Shown: positions 1 to 6,427, counted from the first letter of the stretch. The stretch is 6,711 nt of DNA from Cyanobacteria bacterium UBA8803 (GCA_003505715.1 DNXU01000507.1:1-6711); one strand, 5' to 3'. A program made the numbers and translations. The notes: generated from the sequence alone by a model not told the origin.

Positions 1-28
1 TCCCCATTCCCCATCCCCCATTCCCCAT
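1..28. repeat. Heptanucleotide STRR array (TCCCCAT-type), four units, runs off the left edge
   Basis: Four consecutive 7-base units are visible: TCCCCAT, TCCCCAT, CCCCCAT, TCCCCAT, followed by TCC. The array is cut by the window edge, so its true length is unknown. It starts 15 bases beyond the glycosyltransferase stop codon, in that gene's 3' flank. Seven-base periodicity with C-rich units is the hallmark of the short tandemly repeated repetitive (STRR) sequences known from cyanobacteria. No function is established, and I see no stable hairpin between the stop codon and the array. Confidence 0.8.
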
Positions 29-43
29 TCCTCTAAGAGAGAT

Positions 44-2323
44 TTAAGTTTGAGAAACTGCGATCGCAGTCGGTTCTGGATTTCGGTCAAATAGTACTCG
101 GGGTCTGAGTAAGATCTTGAATAACAACAAGAGCGATCGCAATTCGCCCGGTGTCTGTTGATGCTTCCACTGTCCGGGACGACAGTACAACATCTCTACT
201 AAGCGCCGTTGTTGGGGGAGGGGTAGGGGATCGAACAAGATCCGCACGGTGGGAAATTCCCCAGTCCAGCTGGTTTGAGTAATCTGTCCGGTTAGAGAAA
301 TTCCTTCTTCTAAAATTTCCAGCGCTATTGGTAGAGTCTCTCCGGCAGGGATGGGACTTAGTCCAGATTGAGTTAACTCTATTTGGGTGCCGACTTGAGA
401 AATTTTGGCTGTCACTCCCCACCATTTCTCTTCCCCAGCCTGCAATTTAACTACCCGGCGCAGTTCAAACCATTGATATAAATCTGGTTGGGGAACGTCC
501 ACCAAGATTAACAAGGCGATGCCTAGCATGAGTAGGTTGTAAGTACTCCAAATCCACCCTAAGCCAATGCCTTTAATTTGCTGGGCAACTTCTGGTGCTA
601 CAGTTGTTGCCCAGGCCCCTTTCATCATACACATGCCTAAATTGCGCCACAAGCTCACCGCAGTGATGATAAAAAACCCGATTAGGGGCCATGCTAATCC
701 CCAGTTGAAACGGAAGCGATCGCTTTGAGTTCCCTTAGGCGTCACTTTAAATCCTTTCGCAAAGGGATTGAGCATGACTTGAATAACCGTCGCCGCTAGG
801 GGAAAGGTGAGGACTAAGGAGTAAATATCTGATAGTAGCGCAGAACGAGAACGGTAGTTTAACCAGGAAAATACTGTAATTTGTACTACATAGTAAGGTA
901 GGAAGAAATAAAGTAATTCTTCAGCAGTTGCCCGTAGGGGAATTACGCCTAAAAATGAATAGGCTAAGGGCATGATCAGAAAGACTACGCGAGGGATGCT
1001 GGTAAACCAGTGTAGCAGTCCTTCTAAGTGAGCTAATCGCTGTAATGGTCTTAGTCCGGGAATGGTGAGGGGATTGGCATCAATAAAAAATGCTTGGAGA
1101 GTGCCTCTTGCCCAGCGCAATCTTTGGAGGGCATGAGCCGATATATTTTCTGCTGCTAAACCTGCACTTAACTTTTCATCCAGATATAGTAACCGAAAAC
1201 CGCGAGCCGCTAAACGAATGCCAGTAAAATAGTCTTCGCTGAGAGACTCGGTGAAAAAGCAGCCAATAGTTTTTAAGGCACTGCGCCTGACGACAAAGGA
1301 CGTTCCCGCACAAATAACGCCGCCAGCACCATCGCGAATGGGTTGGATTTGGCGGTAGAATACTTCTTCTTCCGGCGTGACGGCATTTCCTAGTCCTAAG
1401 TTATTGGCAATAGGGTCAATGTTGTAAAAGCTTTGGGGAGTCTGGATCAGGGCAACGTTCTCATCTTGAAAGAATCCTACCGTGCGAGTTAAGAAGTTTT
1501 TGGTCGGGATGAAATCGGCATCAAATAGGGCAATTAATTCGCCGCTGGTTTTAGCGATCGCGTGGTTCAGATTCCCGGCTTTAGCATGGCGATTATCGGT
1601 GCGGGTGATATACTCGCAACCCAAGTCCTTTGCCAGCTGTTCAATTTCGGGACGCTGGGTATCATCTAGTAGATAGACCTTCTTATTGCTATACTCGACA
1701 GCCTGACAACCTATAATCGTGCGCTGCAAGATAAAGAGGGGTTCATCGTAGGTTGGGATTAAAATATCTACTGAAGGGGCAAACTTACCTTCTAGTACCT
1801 GACAAGCTAACCGATCGGCCTCCGGACGGCGATGCTTGACCTTTAACATTAAAAATAGCTGGAGAATGCTGCTGAAGAGTACCAACATCTCCATGAAAAA
1901 TAACCCCAGGCTAAAAACCCCGTTTAGGGGGTTAGTCAAATTTAGGGTGGAGAGCGATCGCCACATGATGTAACGAATTGCCAAAGTTAATAAAATCCCA
2001 ATCACCAGTATCCGCGACCAAGTGCGGGGTTGGGGGGAAATTTTGGTAATGGCGATCGCGATCGCTAACAGGATCACCGTAGGAGCCAGTAAAATTTCTC
2101 CCATCACCATCGGCGCTTCCAGCCACATGGGGGGATTTTCTTGCATGTACTGAATCTGCTCAAAAATCTCGTCAATTTTCCCAATCCCAGCAAACCATGC
2201 CGCCACGATCGCAAAAGACAATACGACAATCCCTATCAGGCATAGAGTGGCGAATCTGGGTTTGGGAACTCGCTGGAAGCGGCGATTCTCCCTAGCTTGG
2301 TTGCCTAAATTTGCAGGGTTCAT
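44..2323 (-). CDS. Cellulose-synthase-like (BcsA/CesA-type) processive family 2 glycosyltransferase with degenerate PilZ-like C-terminus
   Basis: This is a predicted inner-membrane enzyme that polymerises sugar from a nucleotide sugar (UDP-glucose in the family) and extrudes the beta-glucan through its own membrane channel. The 759 residues carry the BcsA layout. Four N-terminal membrane segments (about 23-46, 74-95, 102-121, 135-160) include RYIMWR at 117-122. The cytoplasmic GT-A domain (about 182-425) shows DILIPTYDEP at 186-195, DD at 220-221, DAD at 268-270, QTPQ at 294-297, SED at 362-364 (TED in many homologues) and QRLRW at 400-404. About five further hydrophobic segments follow (about 435-610), with the gating-loop motif FKVTPKG at 525-531. 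The tail (about 617-715) has PilZ position and spacing, but RRVVK (622-626) and KISQVG (640-645) depart from RxxxR and (D/N)xSxxG. The start is chosen because the next Met is residue 60, beyond the first membrane segment. I see no Shine-Dalgarno. A hairpin ends about 20 bases upstream. Cellulose synthase is the likeliest function, but another beta-glucan cannot be excluded. No BcsB, HlyD-like or endoglucanase partner is in view. Confidence 0.93.
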   Translation of the reverse strand: MNPANLGNQARENRRFQRVPKPRFATLCLIGIVVLSFAIVAAWFAGIGKIDEIFEQIQYMQENPPMWLEAPMVMGEILLAPTVILLAIAIAITKISPQPRTWSRILVIGILLTLAIRYIMWRSLSTLNLTNPLNGVFSLGLFFMEMLVLFSSILQLFLMLKVKHRRPEADRLACQVLEGKFAPSVDILIPTYDEPLFILQRTIIGCQAVEYSNKKVYLLDDTQRPEIEQLAKDLGCEYITRTDNRHAKAGNLNHAIAKTSGELIALFDADFIPTKNFLTRTVGFFQDENVALIQTPQSFYNIDPIANNLGLGNAVTPEEEVFYRQIQPIRDGAGGVICAGTSFVVRRSALKTIGCFFTESLSEDYFTGIRLAARGFRLLYLDEKLSAGLAAENISAHALQRLRWARGTLQAFFIDANPLTIPGLRPLQRLAHLEGLLHWFTSIPRVVFLIMPLAYSFLGVIPLRATAEELLYFFLPYYVVQITVFSWLNYRSRSALLSDIYSLVLTFPLAATVIQVMLNPFAKGFKVTPKGTQSDRFRFNWGLAWPLIGFFIITAVSLWRNLGMCMMKGAWATTVAPEVAQQIKGIGLGWIWSTYNLLMLGIALLILVDVPQPDLYQWFELRRVVKLQAGEEKWWGVTAKISQVGTQIELTQSGLSPIPAGETLPIALEILEEGISLTGQITQTSWTGEFPTVRILFDPLPLPQQRRLVEMLYCRPGQWKHQQTPGELRSLLLLFKILLRPRVLFDRNPEPTAIAVSQT
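2052..2065. repeat. Two overlapping HIP1 palindromes
   Basis: GCGATCGC occurs at 2052-2059 and again at 2058-2065, sharing two bases. It encodes part of an alanine/isoleucine-rich membrane helix of the glycosyltransferase. Further exact copies lie at 60-67, 133-140, 716-723, 1554-1561, 1954-1961 (all in the same gene) and 4392-4399 (in the HAD gene). HIP1 is a highly iterated palindrome of many cyanobacterial genomes and is the main compositional clue to the host. I found no exact copy in the kinase or PEP-CTERM genes. Confidence 0.85.
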
Positions 2324-2342
2324 CGTTGTATTTTAACGAAAT

Positions 2343-2383
2343 TGGCTACCCCAGAAGAGATTTAAACTCTCCTGGGGTAGCTA
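2343..2383 (-). terminator. Strong hairpin between the PEP-CTERM gene and the glycosyltransferase; terminator or leader structure
   Basis: GCTACCCCAG (2345-2354) pairs perfectly with CTGGGGTAGC (2372-2381). The stem continues inward, past one A/C mismatch, with AGAG (2356-2359) and CTCT (2367-2370) around a seven-base loop, and outward by a G-U and a U-A pair. On the minus strand the stem is followed by CAATTTCGTT, only a weak U-tract, and the glycosyltransferase ATG comes about 20 bases later. It may end the PEP-CTERM transcript. Because it is so near the start codon and no Shine-Dalgarno is visible, a role in the glycosyltransferase leader is equally possible. The plus-strand side has TTGTTTTC, but no plus-strand gene ends here. 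Confidence 0.5.
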
Positions 2384-2433
2384 TTGTTTTCAAAAACTAA
2401 ATGCGTTCGTGGGTAACTCCTGTTGCTTGGGTT

Positions 2434-2461
2434 GGGTGAAGGATTGAGATATACTTCACCC
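2434..2461. other. 8-bp perfect inverted repeat downstream of the PEP-CTERM gene
   Basis: GGGTGAAG (2434-2441) is the exact reverse complement of CTTCACCC (2454-2461), around a 12-base loop. It lies 85 bases beyond the PEP-CTERM stop codon. Neither strand has a T-run directly after the stem, so it is a poor intrinsic terminator. It could stabilise the 3' end of the PEP-CTERM mRNA or be an operator-like palindrome. The rest of the spacer (2324-2545) shows no further gene. Confidence 0.4.
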
Positions 2462-2545
2462 CTAAAAACCTATCCCTGATGTTTCTGGCAATTCATTGCG
2501 ATGGGTTTATGACCTCTGACAAGCGCCATCGTTACTTTAGGGGTT

Positions 2546-3295
2546 TTATCCGACATTCTTATTGCGCTTGCGCAATCCCCAAATTCCCATCAGAGCTAAA
2601 GCACCTAAACCTACCCCAGCACCTGGTTCGGGTACGGCAGCTGCTTCGAGCTGGAAGTCAACACCATCACCTGTTCCACTGAGCGTGTCCTTACCCAGCT
2701 TGAGGGTAATTGTCTTCACGTTCGCCCAGGTTTGATACTGGATATTACCATTCGGGCCTGAAGGAACGGGATTGATACCTGAGATCAAAGTACCGTTCGT
2801 TGCCAGAACCTTTGTCTCATCTGCACCTAATCCTTCAGCATCGAAATAGGCGATTTTCAGCTCGGGAATTATGTCGGTAAAGGTAAATGTGTAGGTACCT
2901 ACTTCTAGTTGTCCAGTTTCTTCTACCGGATTCCCATTTTCCGATGGACGGAACCAATATCCCGCTGGGTTAGTGCCAGCATCGCCTGCCGCCAAAAACA
3001 CCGAACCATATATATTTGCAGTTAGCAGGTTGTCAACAAACAAGCGGCTCTTGGTGGTAGTCGTTGAATCGGTTTCGCTTACTATGCTCTGTATCAAATA
3101 AGGTGTGAGGTCGGTCAAGCATTTTGTGCCGTCAAGACAACCCAACCCTACATCAATTTCAGTTTCCTCCTGTGGAACTAAGGAAACAGCAGAAGCGGAA
3201 GGGGCTAGAAAAGCTGTGGCTGCGGTAGATGCGGCTACTAGTGCAGCTACTGTAGAGGTATTGCGTAAAAACGATGTAATCTTTTGATTTTCCAT
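2546..3295 (-). CDS. Secreted PEP-CTERM sorting-domain protein (exosortase substrate)
   Basis: This is a predicted exported surface or matrix protein. The 249 residues begin with a signal peptide: Lys/Arg near the N-terminus, an Ala-rich hydrophobic stretch at about 15-31, and a likely AxA cleavage site after A36. The mature part (37-219) is low in Cys and rich in Thr, Gly and Asn, with beta-strand-like segments and one close cysteine pair (C53, C59) that could form a disulfide. The C-terminus is a textbook PEP-CTERM signal: VPEP at 221-224, a hydrophobic helix at about 226-240, then the basic cluster RKR at 242-244. In this family an exosortase in the membrane recognises and processes the signal; cyanobacteria have their own exosortase types, none of which is in this window. 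LEVG at 130-133 recalls a cyanobacterial family that I remember as 'LEVG family PEP-CTERM'; that placement is tentative. The start has a strong Shine-Dalgarno. The molecular role is unknown; surface or polysaccharide association is inferred from the signal and from the synthase gene downstream. Confidence 0.93.
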   Translation of the reverse strand: MENQKITSFLRNTSTVAALVAASTAATAFLAPSASAVSLVPQEETEIDVGLGCLDGTKCLTDLTPYLIQSIVSETDSTTTTKSRLFVDNLLTANIYGSVFLAAGDAGTNPAGYWFRPSENGNPVEETGQLEVGTYTFTFTDIIPELKIAYFDAEGLGADETKVLATNGTLISGINPVPSGPNGNIQYQTWANVKTITLKLGKDTLSGTGDGVDFQLEAAAVPEPGAGVGLGALALMGIWGLRKRNKNVG

Positions 3296-3302
3296 GGTAT
3301 TG

Positions 3303-3309
3303 CCTCCCT
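3303..3309 (-). promoter_or_regulatory. Strong Shine-Dalgarno (AGGGAGG) for the PEP-CTERM gene
   Basis: Read on the minus strand, AGGGAGG stands seven bases before the ATG at 3295, close to ideal spacing for pairing with the 16S rRNA CCUCC tail. It fixes the start codon. No other gene in the window has a comparable site: the kinase has only AGGT ten bases upstream, and the hydrolase and synthase have none that I can see. Confidence 0.8.
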
Positions 3310-3453
3310 AAGGCTTATTTTTTCAGTCAATGTAATCTTACGAGGGGGTTAAATAATAATTTACAAGAATTTCACGCCTTTCCTCAGTGTATCAGGGAAT
3401 TTGTCTAGCTCGGAAAATAGTCATAGCCATCCCTTCTGAGTGTTAGAGATAGA

Positions 3454-3476
3454 AGCTTTGAGTCTTTAGCTTTGAG
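3454..3476. repeat. Direct repeat AGCTTTGAG, two copies 14 bases apart
   Basis: AGCTTTGAG occurs at 3454-3462 and 3468-3476, separated by TCTTT. It lies about 160-180 bases upstream of the PEP-CTERM start codon. The tandem spacing could be a regulator-binding site or chance; I know of no named factor with this site. Confidence 0.5.
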
Positions 3477-3623
3477 CTATCCTGCTTTCAACCCCCACCT
3501 TCGGTAGTTCCTATAACAATAACTCAATTTCTCTTCCATGTTTCCTCGTAAAGCACATCTTGATGGAATCTTTAAATAACTCGTCCCTGGAGGACGTGAT
3601 TATGAAGTTTAGGTAAAGTTATG

Positions 3624-3702
3624 GGGAATTGGGAATTGGGAATTGGGAATTGTTTTTTCCGTAGACCATGTATTAAAAGTTACCAATTTCCAATTGCCAA
3701 TT
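3624..3702. repeat. GGGAATT heptamer array (four units) with an inverted partner forming a long stem
   Basis: Four perfect GGGAATT units run from 3624 to 3651. About 30 bases on, 3684-3702 carries a partner segment whose reverse complement matches the last part of the array (3634-3652) at 17 of 19 positions. One of the two differences becomes a G-U pair in a plus-strand RNA. The loop (3653-3683) contains six T and, near its end, four A. The structure sits in the 3' flank of the HAD gene (minus strand) and could act as a bidirectional terminator or be a small repeat element. It is a heptameric STRR of the cyanobacterial kind. Confidence 0.7.
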
Positions 3703-3823
3703 AAGAGAAAATCCTTTTGTAACAGCTAGTTGAGGGTGCTCAATGGGGGTAGCAATACAAACAAAGGCGCATAACGAACAATAAAAATTTCTCTTCCCCA
3801 GTCCCAGTCTCTTCATTTTCCAG

Positions 3824-4480
3824 TTAAGTATTTTTACCCGATCGCTTCAATAAGATGGCTCTCAATCCTGCACTATTAGCACCTTGATAGTCTTCTGTCA
3901 AGCTGTCCCCAATGTACCATACCTCGCGGGCATCGCAGTGATGTTTTTCCAGGGCAATCCCAAAAATTTGGGGGTCTGGTTTAGCCACACCTACCTGGGT
4001 AGAAATCGTGACTGAGGTAAAAAACTCCTCCAGTTTCAGCGCCTTTAAGACTAAGTAAAGACGAGAATCAAAATTGGACAAGACCCCTAGTTGAATCCCA
4101 ATCCGCCGCCATGCCTCTAAAGCTGGCAGAACATCTGGATAGACAAACCAAGGTTCAGCGGTGGCAAAGTGATTGTAAAGTTGGTCAAAAAAATCGGTAA
4201 AGTCAGCAAACCTCTCCAGTAAACCTACATTTTGGAACGTGCGCAGGGTAATCACCCGCCACCATTCAAATTCACACTGGGGAATTTCTTCGGGGTCGGT
4301 TTCCGGAAATACGGGGGGTTCGGCGGTGGCGAAAGCTTGGAAGAAGGCTTCGTCCAACAGGGTAGCTGAGGCACTTACCCCAAATCTTTGCGCGATCGCG
4401 CTATACACCTCACCCACACTACCCCGAACTCCAAACAGCGTACCTACTGCATCGAGCAAAATTACTTTTGGATGTTGCAT
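3824..4480 (-). CDS. HAD-superfamily hydrolase, subfamily IA, HDHD3/REG-2-like
   Basis: This is a predicted soluble cytoplasmic HAD enzyme; the substrate is unknown. The 218 residues are normal length for a HAD with a small helical C1 cap (about 16-110). Motif I is LLDAVGTLF (8-16): the nucleophile is D10, but the usual second Asp is V12. Motif II is S135 in LSNFDSRL (134-141), motif III is K167 in AKPDPQIF, and motif IV is GDSLTEDYQGA (191-201) with D192 and D197. VGEVY (22-26), WW at 73-74, SNFD and DYQGA match my memory of HDHD3/REG-2-like proteins, which also often lack the second Asp. Because that Asp is the general acid/base of HAD phosphatases, plain phosphatase activity is uncertain. 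The start is fixed because motif I begins within eight residues and no alternative Met exists upstream of it. There is no Shine-Dalgarno: a GGTTGTT array abuts the ATG. The histidine kinase ends 60 bases upstream on the same strand, so co-transcription is possible. Confidence 0.9.
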   Translation of the reverse strand: MQHPKVILLDAVGTLFGVRGSVGEVYSAIAQRFGVSASATLLDEAFFQAFATAEPPVFPETDPEEIPQCEFEWWRVITLRTFQNVGLLERFADFTDFFDQLYNHFATAEPWFVYPDVLPALEAWRRIGIQLGVLSNFDSRLYLVLKALKLEEFFTSVTISTQVGVAKPDPQIFGIALEKHHCDAREVWYIGDSLTEDYQGANSAGLRAILLKRSGKNT

Positions 4481-4521
4481 GGTTGTTGGTTGTTGGTTGT
4501 TGGTTGTTGGTTGTTGGTTGT
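4481..4521. repeat. GGTTGTT heptamer STRR array directly abutting the HAD start codon
   Basis: Five perfect GGTTGTT units (4481-4515) and a six-base partial unit fill 41 of the 60 bases between the kinase stop and the HAD start. Read with the HAD gene they are AACAACC units ending on the base before ATG, so the leader has no Shine-Dalgarno and is A/C-rich, probably unstructured. Unit-number change would shift kinase-to-hydrolase spacing by seven bases per unit. Confidence 0.9.
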
Positions 4522-4540
4522 AATCAAGAATTTTATATTT

Positions 4541-6385
4541 TTAATTGGTAAATCTGTTAATGGGAATGGTAATTGAGAACTTTGAACCTTTACCTGGCTC
4601 GGAAGTACATGTCAATTGACCGCCGTGCTTTTCTACGATGATTTGGTAACTGATTGACAAACCTAAACCTGTTCCTTTTCCTACTGGCTTAGTGGTAAAA
4701 AATGGGTCAAATAGCCTGCGGGAGACCTCTTTACTCATTCCTGGCCCGTTGTCAGAAATCTGAATTACGGCATGAGGAATCGTTTTTTGATATCCTGTTT
4801 CTCCTTTCTCAGCCGGGATTTCTCTAACCTCAGTGCTAATTTTGATCTGGCAGGGAATATCCTTAACTGGATTTGATGTTTTTAACACATCAATGGCGTT
4901 GGTGATGAGGTTGAAAAAAACCTGATTGATCTGACCGGCATAACAATCAACCCTGGGTAAATTTCCATACTCTTTAATAACTTTAATTTCTGGATGCTCA
5001 ACAGATGCTTTCAAGCATTGCTGTAAAATCATTAAGGTACTGTCAATGCCTTCATGAAGATCTGCTGGTTTCATTTCGGCTTGCTCGGCCTTTAAAAAGT
5101 TTTGTAAAGATAAAACTACTTGGCGAATCCGATTGGCTCCCACCTTCATTGAGGTTAAGAGCTTTGGCATATCTGTCATCAGAAAGTTGAGATCGATGGC
5201 TGCTATTTGGGCTTTGATTTCGTCTGGGGGCTGGGGATAGTGCAGGGTGTAAAGTTCCACTAAGCGCATTAAATCTTGCAGATAGCACAAGGCATAGTCG
5301 ATGTTGCCATAAATGAAACTGACAGGGTTGTTGATTTCATGGGCAACACCAGCCACCAGTTGCCCCAGACTGGACATTTTTTCCGTCTGAATGAGCTGGG
5401 TTTGGGTTTGCTGAAGTTCCTGCAATAAAGAGGTAGCATGTTGTGTTTCTGCTTTTAAGGCTGCCTCTGTTAGTTGGTGCTGAGCAATCTCTTGTTGCAG
5501 CAGTTTGTTAAGTTGGATCAGCTCAGCTGTTCGTTCTGCCACTCTTTGTTCTAACTCGTCATTAGCTTTTTTTAGTGCTTCCCGAGCCAGTTTGCGCTCG
5601 GTAATATCTCTTGTCACCCTGGCAAAGCCCCTTAGCTGTCCGTCCTCGGCACGCAAGGCAGTTGTGACAACATTAGCAAAGAACTGCGAGCCGTCTTTGC
5701 GCATTTGCCAGCCTTCCTCTTCAAAACTACCGTGATGGGCGGCAAGGCTTAATACTGCTTCGGGTTGGCTGCTCTCAATAGCATTGCTGCTATAAAAGCA
5801 GGAGACATGCCTACCAATGGCTTCAGAAGCTCGATACTGTTTAAGCCGTTCGGCACCTGTATTCCAGCTAACAATTTGGCCGAGGGGATCGAGCATGATA
5901 ATTGCATAGTCATTAACACCTTCCACCAGCAAGCGGAAGCGCTCTTCGCTTTCCCTTTGTGCTGCCTCTGCCTGTTTGCGCTGGGTATTATCGCGAGCTA
6001 CAGCATAAATGAAATGCTGATGGGGACATTGGGTTACATGCCACAACAGCCATTTATAGGAACCATCTTGGCAACGATAGCGATTTTCAAAGGAGATTGT
6101 ATCTGTACAGTAGGTCAGGTTTTGCAGATGCTCCAGCGTTGATTGCCGATCGTCTGGATGAATCCATTCGATCCAGGGTTGGCTTTGAAATTCTTTAGCG
6201 GTAAACCCCAGTATTGTGGAACACATGGGATTCATTTGCTTCCAATACCCATCCGCCCCTGCAACGAAAAACATATCTAGCGTAAGGGAAAAAAATTTGT
6301 AAAGTTTGCTACAAACAAAAGGGTGCCGATCTGTTTCTGAACTTTTACACGGGAGTTTGATGCTTTCTGCCGTTTGGGTTGCCAT
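4541..6385 (-). CDS. Soluble PAS-PAS sensor histidine kinase
   Basis: This is a predicted cytoplasmic two-component sensor that autophosphorylates a histidine and passes the phosphate to a response regulator. In the 614 residues I see PAS 1 (about 27-137, with HPDD at 76-79 and DGSYKWLLW at 107-115), PAS 2 (about 144-265, with NDYAIIMLD, SWNTGAER and EEEGWQMRKDGS) and a coiled coil (about 266-335). The phosphoacceptor box has H349 in VAHEINNP. The HATPase domain shows an N-box around N492/N496, G1 DNGPGM at 545-550, an F-box LFDPFFTTKP at 558-567 and a G2 stretch GKGTGLGLSIS at 569-579. All catalytic residues are present. There is no membrane segment, so the signal is probably internal, or brought by a small ligand or partner; I see nothing that names a cofactor. 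No response regulator is encoded here, so it is an orphan within this window. The ATG at 6385 has only a weak AGGT ten bases upstream. The long inserted region between H-box and N-box matches a kinase type common in cyanobacteria (from memory). Confidence 0.95.
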   Translation of the reverse strand: MATQTAESIKLPCKSSETDRHPFVCSKLYKFFSLTLDMFFVAGADGYWKQMNPMCSTILGFTAKEFQSQPWIEWIHPDDRQSTLEHLQNLTYCTDTISFENRYRCQDGSYKWLLWHVTQCPHQHFIYAVARDNTQRKQAEAAQRESEERFRLLVEGVNDYAIIMLDPLGQIVSWNTGAERLKQYRASEAIGRHVSCFYSSNAIESSQPEAVLSLAAHHGSFEEEGWQMRKDGSQFFANVVTTALRAEDGQLRGFARVTRDITERKLAREALKKANDELEQRVAERTAELIQLNKLLQQEIAQHQLTEAALKAETQHATSLLQELQQTQTQLIQTEKMSSLGQLVAGVAHEINNPVSFIYGNIDYALCYLQDLMRLVELYTLHYPQPPDEIKAQIAAIDLNFLMTDMPKLLTSMKVGANRIRQVVLSLQNFLKAEQAEMKPADLHEGIDSTLMILQQCLKASVEHPEIKVIKEYGNLPRVDCYAGQINQVFFNLITNAIDVLKTSNPVKDIPCQIKISTEVREIPAEKGETGYQKTIPHAVIQISDNGPGMSKEVSRRLFDPFFTTKPVGKGTGLGLSISYQIIVEKHGGQLTCTSEPGKGSKFSITIPINRFTN

Positions 6386-6427
6386 CGCTTACTTACCTAG
6401 TTGCTTAGACTCTATTCCTCTATCGAG

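Larger units (their letters stand above)
3296..3823. other. Intergenic region between the HAD gene and the PEP-CTERM gene; no gene seen
   Basis: These 528 bases hold no convincing coding sequence on either strand. Seen in them: a heptamer array with an inverted partner (3624-3702); a 9-base direct repeat (3454-3476); small hairpins CGTCC/GGACG (3582-3596) and TTGAG/CTCAA (3730-3743); and a heptamer remnant CCCCAGT-CCCAGTC (3796-3809). On the minus strand, AT-rich sequence at about 3350-3375 includes TATTAT and TTGTAA, so the PEP-CTERM promoter probably lies there. I could not find a well-spaced -35/-10 pair. TTGACT at 3325-3330 lies too close to the ribosome-binding site to be its -35. Confidence 0.6.

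Noticed and set aside
87..425. 112-codon minus-strand frame within the synthase C-terminus
   Set aside because: It is an alternative frame of the real gene; composition (Ser/Thr/Arg-rich) and lack of motifs mark it as a shadow.
44..2323. Chitin or hyaluronan synthase instead of a cellulose-type synthase
   Set aside because: The N-terminal membrane block with RYIMWR, the FKVTPKG gating motif and a C-terminal PilZ-like tail together fit BcsA better than those enzymes, which lack this arrangement.
2479..2682. 67-codon plus-strand reading frame across the PEP-CTERM 3' end
   Set aside because: It overlaps the conserved PEP-CTERM signal on the other strand and has low-complexity His-rich sequence without family features.
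3325..3330. TTGACT as a -35 box for the PEP-CTERM gene
   Set aside because: A -10 at normal spacing would fall on the Shine-Dalgarno itself, leaving no room for a leader.
4481..4521. CRISPR array or leucine-repeat coding region
   Set aside because: Units are only seven bases with no spacers, and they lie outside both flanking genes.
4388..4576. Plus-strand frames running through the GGTTGTT array, giving repeated Gly-Cys-Trp-Leu-Leu-Val-Val
   Set aside because: The repeated peptide is just the translation of the heptamer array, and the rest is antisense to the HAD gene.
5765..6142. Open reading frame of 125 codons on the plus strand inside the kinase gene, with a Cys/Leu-rich hydrophobic stretch
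   Set aside because: It is exactly antisense to conserved PAS-domain coding sequence, has no recognisable domain and no visible ribosome-binding site. Its hydrophobic look comes from the opposite strand's codons.
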